Below are positions 20,149 to 30,981 of a stretch of DNA of 42,283 bases, piece by piece (position 1 is the stretch's first letter; every line of letters begins with the position of its first letter). The notes under the pieces are model-generated. The model saw only the letters and a list, made by a program, of their open reading frames with translations, had not been told where the DNA came from and did not search any database. The translations under genes were made by a program, and so were the position numbers. This DNA is from Parachlorella kessleri (taxonomy: Eukaryota; Chlorophyta; Trebouxiophyceae; Chlorellales; Chlorellaceae), in assembly GCA_001598975.1 (NCBI GenBank), contig BBXU01002622.1, positions 1-42,283 of the forward strand. The letters run 5' to 3'.

Positions 20149-22480
20149 ATGCCCAGGGCCCCAGTGACGAGAGAGCCGTGTGACTGCCTGGACTGTGTAG
20201 ACCGACCTTACCAGCCGCCAGCCTCTGTGCAGACAGCTATAGCTCGACAAGAGCCACCTCCCAAGTCACTGCTGGTATACCTGCACGGGGCAGTGTCAGC
20301 CGAGCAGGGCCTGCAACTAGGGAGCCTTGACTTCCCGCACGTTGCAGCCTTAGTTAGGGATGGGTGCAGTGGGCTCTTGGCTTTCAGGCACCACAGCGCA
20401 GCTGGCAGCAATACACACCCTGGCAACATATGCATTGAAGCAGCAGTGAGGGACCTACTTGGCATGGAAGTAGCAGGCCCTTCACCTTCAGAGACATTGA
20501 GACAGAGGTACGACAGCAGCGCCCTGTCAAGACGAATGAGGCAGGCAAGAATTTGTATCTGAAGAATCTGAACTCGAGTTGTTAGAAACTAGGGGTGAAT
20601 TGGAGTGACAGAGTTGGGTTGTTAAGTGTGGTAGGCCATCAGAACACAGACGAGTTATTAGCAGGGGTGGCAGGCATTGCGGACAGAGAGTGAGCGGCGA
20701 ACTGTAGCGGCAGTCTCCTCGCGGCAAAGTACTCATGGAGACGTCAACCAACAGCCAATTGGTGGTGGCGAGTCGTGAGCATGATATGCTATGCAGTACC
20801 ACCTGCATGTTGCAGGTCCAAGGGGCTGCAGGCAGCGGCTCTTACCAACTCGCCAGTTTTGAAGGGGCTCTGTACCTCTTGTGGGGTAGAGCCTTGTGAG
20901 GGTGTAGGCAGCCCTGCGGACCAGCATGAGCCGGAGCCGGGTCAGCTGCAGTGGCCAGAGCCACACAAGCTGGCGCAGCGCATTGCACGGCGCCTAGGTG
21001 GGTTGCGCGCTGCAAGCAACAGGTGTTAGTGGGCTTCCAGTCAAATTTTGTAGCGCAGCGCTCGGCGTTGCACTGGCCTTACCGCCTTGCCAGTAAACGG
21101 GCGCATGCTGGCGGCAGGGCACCTGGAGGGAAGGCCGCAATGCAGTCAGTTGCACAGTAGGTTGCTGCGCAAATTGTATGCCCTGACCTGCAATGGATGG
21201 CCTGACAGGACAGCACAGTGGCAGGTCTGCCTAGCAGTTGCCACTCAGAGGCACAACCCTGCCTCCTTGCCTTTAAACTCATGCAAGCTGTTCTAGAATC
21301 ACGGAAGTTCACCAACAGGCCAGGCCCAGCCAAGACCCAGTGGATACACAGGCAAGTCAGTAGGTGTCTGCTTTCCGTCATGCAGGAGTGCCTTTCTTCC
21401 ACCTCACGTCACCTCCTGATGCCCTGCCAAAAGGCCTAGCAGCGCTGGATGCGCCCATGCCAGGAAATGGGAGCACACTAGATCTCAGCGAGCCTCTTGT
21501 AGCCACCACCAGTGCCCAGGCGGCAGAGCATAGCCTTGAGACTGCCTGTGGAGCTGCTGGTGCTCCTCTAGCCAGTGCAAGCGCCGAGGATACGGATGAG
21601 GGCGACATGTTGATGCTCCTGCTGGACTGTTCCCCGCCCCCAGCAGCGGTGCAGGTCAGCCAGGATCACTACCACCAGCAGCAGCAGCAGCAGCAGCAGC
21701 AAGTGCTGCAATCCAAAGGCCGACTGGCAGAAGCCTCAGCACCCACAGCAGCAGACTTGGAGGGCAGCGCACCCCAGCTGGCTGTAGCTGAGCCGGCTGG
21801 GCTTAGCTTCAACACCCTAGAGTGGCTAGACTCCCTGCTGAGGGCCCTCAACCAGGTGGGGGGCTTTCGAGACACGGTGCTGCTGTCCGTTGTGCTGGGG
21901 CTGCAGCCGGCGGCCGCGGCGTCAGTCATGGCCAGGCTGCAGCAGCAGGAGGGACGGCTGCTGGGGCAGCAGGGAGGCCAGCAGGCAGCGCAGGGGCAGC
22001 AGGGCGGGGGCCCTAGGTGGCCCATCCGGCGGCCGCTGCAGAGCTACCAGTTCCGTGGCACTGAGCAGGTGGCTATTAGGCACGACCTGGCAGCTCTGGT
22101 GGTGCACCGCCTTGCGGGGGTCATCAGGTAGGTCCGCCATGCGCTGCTTGCGCAAGTTCTCCCCTGTTGTAGTCTTGCTTTTCTCCTACGACTGCAAGCA
22201 CAACAGCCGTGGGACGACAGCCGCGGGGCCATGGTCAGCAGATAGTAGGACAGCTTGCGCCTTAGGGCCCCTAGCAGTGGCAGTCTGGGCTCTGCTTTGC
22301 AGATCGATCCCCCTGTCTTGATTACACTCTGGTGTCTGTGCCTGCTGCAGGAAGGATGCTGTCCAGAAGCTGGATGTGGAGGAGGTGCTAGAGCGCGGTG
22401 GAGGCGGCTGCATCCTGGCACAGCGGCTGCTGCCAGAGGTGGCCTACAAGCTAGGCAGGGCCCCCAAGTATGGGGCATAG
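20149..22480 (+). CDS. Alkaline-phosphatase-superfamily-like protein (470 aa, 4 exons)
   Basis: Exons: 20149-20507, 20816-20997, 21386-22127, 22351-22480, in phase (1413 bases). Segments recall phosphoglycerate-mutase-like metalloenzymes of plants: LLVYLHGAVSAEQG, LDFPHVAALVRDGCSGLLAF, LKGLCTSCGVEPCEGVG, RRLGVPFFHLTSPPDALPKG and the C-terminus VIRKDAVQKLDVEEV...EVAYKLGRAPKYGA. I cannot identify a full set of metal ligands, so catalytic activity is uncertain. A low-complexity insertion with nine glutamines (21676-21700) and a Gly/Gln-rich loop (QQGGQQAAQGQQGGG) interrupt the domain. No organelle targeting signal is evident. The gene model is good; the family assignment comes from remembered resemblance and is only moderate. 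Confidence 0.6.
21676..21700 (+). repeat. In-frame (CAG)n encoding polyglutamine
   Basis: About eight CAG units after CACTACCACCAG encode a run of nine glutamines inside exon 3 of the 470-aa protein gene. Length variation between strains would be expected. Confidence 0.85.
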
Positions 22481-22668
22481 CAAACCCAGCTGCACCAGCC
22501 AACCCCTGGTTGTACCACTTGAGTGTATGTCTCCGAGTGGGTGTTTTGCTTTGCTCCCCTGGGCCGCCTGGCTTGCTCTTTGGCCTGCACGTGATGCTTG
22601 CAAACTGTATGCCGTGCGAGGAGTGGTGCTCTGCCAAAATTTGGCAGACCTCCGCCATTGCTAAAGGC

Positions 22669-22673
22669 TTACA
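22669..22673 (-). terminator. TGTAA poly(A) signal of the UIM protein gene
   Basis: TTACA on the plus strand is TGTAA on the minus strand, 279 bases beyond the minus-strand stop at 22952. The convergent plus-strand gene ends at 22480 with no obvious TGTAA of its own. Confidence 0.5.
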
Positions 22674-22951
22674 TCGTATGCTTTCATAAGGTTTGTGTCT
22701 TGCTCGTCAACTACAAGCCAGTGGGTGGTACCAAGCGCTAAGGCCTTGTGCAGTACCATTGTGCGACACCTCAGGCGCCTCCACAGAAACATGCTTAAAT
22801 TGGCTTTCGGCTATGGGGCACTATGCTGTACAAGTAGCATACCTTGCGTTTAGCCCTACTGGTGGTCCAAACTACACTGCGTCCCACGTCAGCAGCAGGT
22901 TCTTACAGCAAGTAGCGAGCTCACCAACATACGAGTTGTCCCCCTTCTGCT

Positions 22952-24902
22952 TCATTCCTTCACACGGAAGAGCTCTACGAGCTGCTGAAACTGCTGCAGA
23001 ATCAAACAACCCCCGCCGCTTCCCAGCCCTGGAGCTGCCAGCCTGTCTGCCGCCAGCCGCAGCATGTCCCCGACCTGTGGTTCATCCACCTCAATGCCAA
23101 GCGTCGTGGCAACCTGCACCCATGCACACGGACATTTGAGCCATGCCTACCGATTAGACGAGCCCCGCCACTGTTCAGGACCCTGAGGAATGGAGGCAAG
23201 AAGCCCACTCAGATGCAGGCATTGAGCAGCCAGAGGGATGTCTTGATGTTGTTGCTGCATGCAAAAGTTGTGTCATGCCTACAAAGGATAGCTGCTGCCC
23301 ATTCGATTTTGCCACTGGCACGCTCGCCTTCGTGAACAGATGTACCCTCCCACGCCTGCAAGAGCGAATGCAGCCAGCTGCACGTGCCAGCTCTGCCCCG
23401 GGGTCGAGTCCTCAAGGCCACAACACACACCTTGAGAAGGGCCGCAGCTGTAACTCTGCCGCCGCCTTGCGCCGCCAGCAGCGCAAAGGAGCTGTGCACC
23501 TCCTCGGGAGTCGGGTCAAAGGCCGGCAGCTTCTTGGGACGCTTCCGAGCCTCGCCCTTCTTGGTCTTGCCCTTCTCGTCGTTGGCTGGGGCGGCATCAG
23601 CAGCGGCTTCCTGCGGCTTATGGTTGGTTGACCCACCAAGGGCGCGGCTAGTCCCGGCTGGAGGCAGTGCTGTGCTGCCCTGCTCTGCCTGCTGTGCCTG
23701 CTGCTGGCGCTTGCGCCACCTCGCCCGACTGGCAAAGCCCATGGGCGCCAGCGCTGCTGCCACTGCCGCTGCTGTAGCCCGATCCTCCTTGAAGCCTGGC
23801 CTAGCCTGCAAAGGAGGGGCTGAGCCTGCCTCCCTGCTGCTGGAAGCCCCATCCAAGGAGAGTATGGCCGCTGCTGAGGCGGCTGGGGCGGTGGCTGTTG
23901 CTGCAGGGGCTGCGGCAGTTGAGGTCCCAGCTGGGGTGCCAGCATGCCCTCTAGCCTCCTCACCATGCTGCTGCTCTGGTACAGGGGGATGACCGGCGGG
24001 CTGCTCTTGCTGCTGCTGCTGCTGCTCGATCCGCTGCTCGTTCTGCTGCTCCTGTGATATAGAACCCCCCTGAAACTCAGCAAGCGACAGTGCCAGTGCC
24101 TGCTGAAGCTCCCAGTCCTCATCATCACCGACCAACCCATCCTCCCCAGAAGCAGCACCTGGCCCTCTATCATAACCTGGCTGCACGGCGGCAGTGGCAA
24201 CTCGCTTGCTTCTGTGGGATGGTTCAGATGCCCGGCGCCGCTGCCGCTGCTGCTGCTGAGGTTGCCGCACTTGCCTGGTGCTGCCTCCAGCTGTGGCATC
24301 CAGCTCTGCCCCAGAGTCTGCACCCTCAGCCTCTGAGGGCCCCGCAGACCCAGAGGTGGTCTCTTGAACTCCAGAGGAGTTACCACTGTCTGGCTCATAC
24401 TCATCGCTAGCTTTGCCAGTGTCTTGCTGGCTGCTGGAGTGGCGACGCGACCTGCCCTCCCTGCCGCTGTCCTCCTCACTGCCGGAGGTTGCCTTGTCAT
24501 CGTCACCCTCACTTTCCTCAACGTCGCTGCTGCCGCTGCTGCCAGCCTCGCTGCCGTGCTGACGCGCAAGCCTGCTTGCCGCCCTGGCAGCCGCTGCACG
24601 AGCAGACCGTGGCCTTAGGCTGGCGGGCTGCTCTGTGTGCCTGGGCTGCTTCCGCTTTTTCTGTAAACCGTCAGCCGCAGTCTCCACGGCATGGGAGAGC
24701 TCTGCTGCCAGCTGCGGTACCTGCACGAAGGCCGCAAAGCATGAATGCTTGCATGACAGCTAGCACCAGGACCCAGTGCTTCGTTCGCTAGTGCAGAACC
24801 TGGCTACAATAACAGCCTTGCCTGCAGCTGTTGAAGCACGGCTATGTTCTTGGCAATCCTCTCGGCACGCTGCCGCTCATACTCTGTCAGGTCGTCCGCC
24901 AT
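22952..24902 (-). CDS. Protein with ubiquitin-interacting motif and EF-hand-like C-terminus (510 aa, 3 exons)
   Basis: Exons: 24902-24822, 24720-23431, 23113-22952 (1533 bases). The N-terminus MADDLTEYERQRAERIAKNI resembles the short YE-x-x-R-x-x-R-I-x-x-N motif of several plant nuclear proteins. A long Ser/Glu- and Gln-rich disordered region follows. A ubiquitin-interacting motif (DEDWELQQALALSLAEF, about 226-244) has the core alanine and serine. The C-terminal 90 residues (FDPTPEEVHSSFALLAAQGG, ALLKVATTLGIEVDEPQV, FQQLVELFRVKE) look like a degenerate EF-hand pair without clear calcium loops. Plants have nuclear UIM proteins with this layout. Intron 1 appears to use a GC donor (CTGCAG then GCAAGG); unspliced, the frame ends at TAG six codons on. 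The ubiquitin-binding role is inferred from the motif alone. Confidence 0.75.
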
Positions 24903-24999
24903 GGAAAGTGGTGTCGCATAAAGCCTGCTAGCTCGATTGCTTCCCCTCACAGCCCCAGCGCGCCTCAGCGCGAGGTGACTAAGGGTGCGTCTAATATTT

Positions 25000-25075
25000 G
25001 GTGGCAGGTAGTGCGAACAGGGAGTAGAGCTGGGCTGGACTGGACTGGGCGTAACTGACAGGGCTGGATGCAGAA
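25000..25075 (-). repeat. Dispersed repeat, copy B
   Basis: On the minus strand it starts TTCTGCATCCAGCCCTGTCAG and ends CACTACCTGCCACC. It matches copy A at 9544-9616 at nearly all positions across the whole length. It lies about 100 bases upstream of the UIM gene start codon, so it may fall in that gene's promoter or 5' UTR. Confidence 0.65.
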
Positions 25076-25275
25076 TGAGTCTGAGCCTTGCCTGAGTTCT
25101 GAGCCAGTAGTTCTCTCCCAAAAATAATGGTGGAAGGGCGGTGATAGTAGCAGGTCATCTGGACTGGCGAGGCTGGTTGCAGTCGTGCTCTGGGCTTGCC
25201 TGAAATCTGGTGCAGTAGGTCTCTTCCCAAGGCCAGCGGAGCAGAAGGTGACAAAGGTATGTGTCTGCAGGGGCT
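25060..25275. repeat. Diverged tandem duplication, period about 108 bases
   Basis: The stretch from GGCTGGATGCAG through CAGTAGTTCTCTCCCAA recurs about 108 bases later as GGCTGGTTGCAG through CAGTAGGTCTCTTCCCAA, with roughly 70 percent identity by eye over about 50 bases. It directly abuts dispersed repeat copy B, so both may be parts of one element. Confidence 0.5.
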
Positions 25276-26237
25276 GCTTGATGAATACTGGATGAACCAA
25301 TAGCAGCCTCAGGCCATCCTCACTGAGGATGAGTCAGGATCTGGCTGAAGCCAAGATGAGAGTGACAGCAATGGCAGTTAAACCCTGCCGAGCCCTCCAT
25401 CGTGCTAAGACTGAGCATTATCACACAGTTCGAGGCCAGTCCTACGCATGTCAGTCATCATGTGTCTGACCATACACCCCGCTGCGAAAGGACTGGCTCA
25501 GGCCTCACTCCGGTGCCGGGTCCTGCCTCAAGAGCTTCAGAGTGCCTGTCACAACTCCACAGCTACATGCGTCACCATTCGATAGGAGTCAGTTGCACTA
25601 CAGGCCCTCCCAGCCCTGCACAACCGGTTGATTGCGCACCACACGCAGCCCCCTGGCAAGTCCTACAATACATGCACATCGGTCCTCCCCTCCAAGGAGT
25701 GTCAAATCGTACGTTAACAATGTTGGGACGTCCTGCCGGCATCTTTATCAGCCGGAAGCATTGCAAAGGCTTAGCTTATGCGCACGCTAGGGTCTAGTAT
25801 ACATTAGTGCATGCCCCAATGCCGTCAATGAAACCACATCCTGTCTGTCAACGCAATCCATACTTCCATAGAGTGGCCAAACCAACCAAAATGCAGCAGG
25901 CCCAACCGCAACGAGTTTCATCCCCAAGCAAGTCTTTCTGAGGCACATACTGACACACCCCCTGCAGTCTGAGCACCCCACAGCCCCGGGGTGTGCGTCT
26001 CTCACTCCCTCAACACCCAAACGCACAGAAGGCACAGCGTCGCATCCTGCACACATACCCCTGACAATGAAGAAGCTACTAAACAAGACCTAGAAGAAGA
26101 CGAACATTTGAAGACCGAGAACAGCGATGTGACTGCGAGCTCCAATAGGAGAGTGGTAAACAACAAGGGAAGGACTGCAACACTGGAGAATGTCTTTCAC
26201 TGCCACCAAGTGAGCGCCTGCGCTTTGCGGCCACACC
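25276..26237. other. Intergenic, 3' flank of the SAND-like gene
   Basis: Contains the 3' UTR of the minus-strand gene ending at 26238. I see no coding exon and no clear TGTAA on the minus strand. Confidence 0.45.
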
Positions 26238-29200
26238 CTAACTGTGTGCGACCTTGGTCAAGATGGCTTTCAAGTAGGCCCTCATCAGGCCCTGCAAACA
26301 TGGAACCACATGTCGAGCGGTCAGTGCACCTTCCCAATCTCGGGACAGTTGATTCACGCAGCCTGGCCCACAGTAGCTCACCACCGCAAGCTTAACCAAT
26401 GCCTCTTGAATCCACGGAAGGCTGCCCTTGAGCCGGCTGCGAGACCTATGACAAGTGGCAATTGGGAAGCTGTACTGCCCTGCTGCAGCTGCACATTAAC
26501 CTGGTCTCCCAGTTTGCAACCGCCAAGCAGACACTTGGGGTGGAAAGCCCTCTGGTCAGACAGAAGGTGCTACACCCCTAGATCCCACCTGGACTGTCTG
26601 CCACGGCATGTCTTGGAGCAGCTGCAGGTACTGCAGCAGCGTGTTGAACTCCTGCTCCAGCCGCGGGGGGGCCAGCTCATTCAGCCACGGCAAGTAGCTC
26701 TCGTTGAACGCCCTGCAAACACGGGGCAACACAAAATAAAGTCGACAATGGTGTTGCAAAGGCGATGTCTGTTGGGTGTTTAACCAGCCAGCAAAGTCAA
26801 CCGCAGGTCAACCTGCCGACACTGGCAAGTTGATTCACCGCCTCCCAAGGCGGACCCCCACTGTAACACACCCACCAGTCCTTAAAGCAGGTGCACAGCT
26901 AGACAACGCGCTCATGCACGCAGCCACCTCATTGAAGACGAATGGAACGAAGGTGGCAACCCGGTCTTAAACACATACCTGCGGTCAGCCCCCTCCAGCA
27001 GGCCATACACCAGCTTGAAGATGGCGCCATGCTTGCCGGCCAGGTTGCCCACAACGGCCGTCCCGCCCGCCCTTGCAGCCGCAGATCCAGTGGGAGCGCC
27101 ACTGTTGGAGGTGTCGCTGGCGCTGCTGCCGGCCGCGTCACTGGGCTGCGTAGCGCAGCCAGCGCTGCCCGCCTGCTGTGCTGCGCCTGCTGCCAGCTCT
27201 GCTTCGAAGCGCCGGCGCTGCTCAACAAGCCAGGCGCCACGATCTGCCTGCTCTGGCAGGTCGGGCGTGTCGTACTCGTCCCGCTCTCTCTGCATTACAC
27301 AGCAACAAAGGCGGTGACGTAGGTTCGGGAACACAGACTACAGCAGGGTTGGATATGACAGGCATAACACGCACATACAGCGCCCCAGTGCAAGGACACT
27401 ACCTCTGATGCAAGGACTCCAACCTTTACATAGCACACTTACTGAAGAATAACTACTTCCATGAGGCTTCTTACATGACAGCACATGGTGCCAAGTGGGA
27501 GCATCAATATGTCCAGTAGGCAAGCACGCGCAGAGCACCCAGGACACTGCAGGCCGCCCCCATATCCATCAAATTCAGCAGAAGCCACCCTTGGCAATTT
27601 CCTTCGAACCGCGGCGTACCTTCTGTGGCAGCAGCAACCGAGCATTGCCAGACGGCTCACGGTCCCGGTGGGGCAGCGCGGCAGTGGCACCGGCCAGCAC
27701 AGCCAGGGCTCCGGCGGCGCGGCGGTCGGACATGGGTCCCACCGCAGCCCGCCGTAGGTAGTTGCCGTCGACCATGGTATCGTCCTCATCTGCACCCAGC
27801 AAGCGCGCGGGTCTCTGTTAAGAACTCAGTAAATTATATACGTCATAACTCTAGGGTCAGCCCTGCCAGGTTCAACAACAAAATAGGACCATATGCATGG
27901 AACGGCACACAGCCCAACATTGTCAACAGGGATCCAGCTTGCTAGGGGCCAGTATGTGCTCGCCTGGCAACATACCTGACTCGCGCACGCCAATCTTCAC
28001 AGTGGAGCGGGCGCCCCACGACATCAGGCCGCGCATCTCCATCCACTGCCCCAGCGGCATCGGGCCGTCCCCTGCGTGGCATGCCGAAACGTGTCAATGT
28101 ATGCAGCACCCTATCCAGGCAGCAGCCTTTAAAACAGCAGCACCTAGCTGGCCCAGCAACCAACGAGGAGCCAAATCACTCTTACTCCTGCTGTTACAAA
28201 GCCGCACCACCGTCCACCTGCGCTGCCTCTAAGCCCTGACCCCTTGCACAACATGCACAACTTGTCCACGCCAATTCCACCATGCAGCGATGCAGCGCAA
28301 CCGTTCCAGCCAACCTGTCCCTGCAACCCCAGCCGCTGCCCGCTGGGCACACGCATCCCCGCCCCGCTACCAACCCCACCTCTCAGACCTGCTACCCACC
28401 TGGCGGGCACTCCTTGACCGCTCCCGGCTCAATGCGCAGGCTGAGCCGCCACTTCTTGGCCTTGGAGCCGCAGTGCCGCTCGAAGCGGGTGAAGCTGAAC
28501 AGGGGGCGGTCATAGCCAGCCGCCACCCTGGCCTCGCAGGCGGGGCAGTAACAGCCCACCACTTGCTGGTCCAGGTGCACCAGGCCACGCACGTCATTGC
28601 ACAGCACGGGGATCTGCAGAGGAAGCAAGAGGGTGGGGGTCATGCCAGCCTCCTGACTGCAAATGCCTGCATATGTGTCCCTAACCCCAACCTGACTTTA
28701 CCTTGCCATATCTGCCCCTGCCACAATTTGCAACCTGGCTGCCTACCACACAGGAAGTGGTACGGGGCAGGGCCCCGTGCAGCACAGGCTATTGACAAGG
28801 AGCCAGTCTCAACCCAGCTGTGCACCCGCTTCCTCCCATGCTCTGCCGCTAGGCACTTCCTACCCTCCTACTCACCTTCATCCCAGCCACCCCAGAGCCT
28901 GGCTGCGGCGCAGGCGCCCGCCTCTCATCGTCTGTCTCACCATCCCCGCTCTGCTCGCTGCCTCCGGCAGAAAGCTCGCTGCGAGGGGAACCGCCCCGCT
29001 GGCCAGGGGCGGGCGGGGGCAGCTGTGGCGGCAGCGGCGGCAACGCTGGCGACAGCGCCGCCTGCAGCTGGGAGTGCAAGTGGGCGGCCGACAATGCCTG
29101 CGCGGCCTGGGCCGCCATCAGGAAAGGGTTCTGGTCCAGCACGGAAGCCGGCTGGTAGGCAGAAAAGGCTGTGAGAGGGTTGGTGCCTGGCTGGTGTAGG

Positions 29201-29265
29201 GATGGTGGGCCCATGTAGCCGGTCGCTCCGTGGGTATTATTCATGTAGCGCTCCAACAGGGCCAT
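26238..29265 (-). CDS. Putative transcription regulator with SAND/VARL-like domain (452 aa, 7 exons)
   Basis: Exons: 29265-28876, 28613-28400, 28071-27976, 27789-27620, 27289-26979, 26712-26589, 26291-26238 (1359 bases, all GT-AG). Residues 1-130 are low-complexity Ala/Pro/Gln, ending in an acidic patch. Residues about 131-225 hold a cysteine-rich domain: LCNDVRGLVHLDQQVVGCYC, a CxxxxC/CPAC cluster, FSFTRFERHCGSKAKKWRLS and, in the next exon, MPLGQWMEMRG. The F-x-x-H-C/A-G-x-x-x-K-K-W core recalls SAND domains and the VARL domain of Volvox RegA relatives, so DNA or chromatin binding is inferred. The C-terminal half has no recognised domain; it ends in helical NESYLPWLNEL, EFNTLLQYLQLLQDMPWQTV and GLMRAYLKAI. 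I am sure of the gene, moderately sure of the domain. Confidence 0.7.
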
Positions 29266-30356
29266 GCCACCGTCACGGGAGCCGGCGCTAGGTTACTACC
29301 GGACCCAAGATGCACGAGTCCTTCCCCTGTGACTGTCTCTGCGAGCGGACGCCGCGATCGCTGACGGACAACTGCGCTGCAGCCGGTTAGAGAGGTCCTT
29401 TCGTAATCCTGCACAGGCTAGCGTGTCGCCGAGGGGCTGCGCGGTGCGGCTCTGGCGTCTTAGCCGGGGTTTGCGTCCAGCCCTAACCAGCACTAACAAG
29501 TCGACTGTGCGCCGCTGAGATGATGCTGGGTGAAGAGATCCTTGGCGCTCAAGGAACCGGAGCTGACGGAGGAAGGTGCCTGAGAAACTGGTGTTTTTCG
29601 GGGACCCCGCGTCGAAAATCTGAACATCTCATCTGGGGATCAGGCGGGACGGCCGGTACCAGCAGATGATCAAGGCTGACGGGCTCTGTTACGCACATCA
29701 CGACAGATCAAAGGGTAAGAAGCACGAGGGGTGCACGAGGGAGACGTCCCTGGGTAGTGGGGAAGGGTATGGACCCGTAGGGATGGGTGTTTTGGTCCTG
29801 ACGCGCTTACCTCTTCGTGAGCTGGTTCAGCCTCTTCTCTGATATCATCTGACCACGCATGCCCTGGCCCTCTCTGCTTCCTCCGAAGGGCAGGAAGTTC
29901 CACCTGGGCGGCGTAGCACTGGGTAGTACACAGACTGGCAGCAACACATACTTTGTGGACCTAAATAAGTGAAGTGTGCCTACAAGCTAAACACATATAT
30001 TGTACTGCTGGGCATATGAGACTGGCTCTGCAAGGCCAGCAATGCCACAGGCACCAGTAGAGTTCCGCCATCAGGGATGATGGGGTGGAGTTCAGTACAA
30101 AGACTGCCAGGTCTGACCATGCAGAAGTGGAGCAAACTGGCCGGTAAGCTGTGACATGAAGAGTAGATTGCCCAAGGTCAGGACCTCCCCCTCCTTATCA
30201 TTGTAGCGCGGCTGAGCTGCCAAGAGCTGATATAGGAAGGGTGCACCGGGTACCCGGGTGTACTTTATTGCTACCAGCTCTGACACCATACCCTTCTAGG
30301 ATCTGCCTGGATTAGGTGCTCCCATAGCCAATACAGGAACATGTCATCAAGAGTAT

Positions 30357-30418
30357 TTCTGCATCCAGCCCTGTCAGTACAGTTTCTCTCTCACTCTCCG
30401 TTTGCACTACCTGCCACC
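30357..30418 (+). repeat. Dispersed repeat, copy C (diverged)
   Basis: Shares TTCTGCATCCAGCCCTGTCAG with copy B at one end and GCACTACCTGCCACC at the other. The middle is replaced by a C/T-rich stretch and is shorter. It lies in an intergenic region. Confidence 0.55.
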
Positions 30419-30863
30419 CTAAGTAATGGCCAATCGCGGCCACACCATCAGCTTCCTCGACTTCGACCAGTCCATCGGTTTTGCATTCACATGGATCAGT
30501 CCATTGTAATTAGAGGCCCTTCATTCAACACAAAAATGTTAAGCATATTAGGCGGCAAATGTCAATGAGCCATCCTAGCACGAGAGCAGTCGTATGCGCA
30601 GGGCTGTGGTGGGGTGCTCAACATCGAATAATCACTGATCCCCTGCCACAACCTACTCTAGCCACTGCTATGAGATGTGATCCAACGAGTCAGATGCTAA
30701 AACGCTGGCAGGCCCGTCAGATCCAGCTCATAAACACTGTCAACGATGGGGAGCCCGGACACCGCGCAAAATGTGACAATAGGGCAGCAGAGGTCCGCCA
30801 CTTCGGACAGCTGCCTACCCTCACAGTAGCCAAGCCTGCACCTGCGCCTGCTTCGATCGCTAA

Positions 30864-30945
30864 CGCCCGCCCGCCCGCCCGCCCTACAAACTACCTACCA
30901 CACCCACGCAAAACTAGCACTTGCTGCCTGCCTGCCTGCCTGCCC
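30864..30945. repeat. (GCCC)n and (GCCT)n tetranucleotide repeats
   Basis: About five GCCC units (30864-30884) and about five GCCT units (30924-30945) lie just downstream of the nucleoporin stop codon, in its expected 3' UTR. Confidence 0.8.
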
Positions 30946-30981
30946 TTATTAGTCCCTGAGGAGCCCCAGCCACTGTTGAGC

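Larger units (their letters stand above)
29266..30981. other. Intergenic region without a recognised gene
   Basis: Promoter side of the SAND-like gene and 3' side of the nucleoporin gene. Short minus-strand reading frames (29903-29670, 30289-30092) match nothing I know. The region carries dispersed repeat copy C and two tetranucleotide repeats near its nucleoporin end. Confidence 0.5.

Noticed and set aside
22044..22658. 204-codon minus-strand frame
   Set aside because: Antisense to exons 3-4 of the 470-aa protein gene, with no motif.
23412..24599. 395-codon minus-strand frame in the UIM gene
   Set aside because: Same strand but a shifted frame of the 430-codon exon. The correct frame carries the UIM motif and joins both neighbouring exons in phase.
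28290..29174. 294-codon plus-strand frame
   Set aside because: Antisense of exons 1-2 of the SAND-like gene, whose minus-strand splice phases and domain are consistent.
29670..30289. Transposon coding fragments in the intergenic region
   Set aside because: The short minus-strand frames match no transposase, reverse transcriptase or integrase motif I know.
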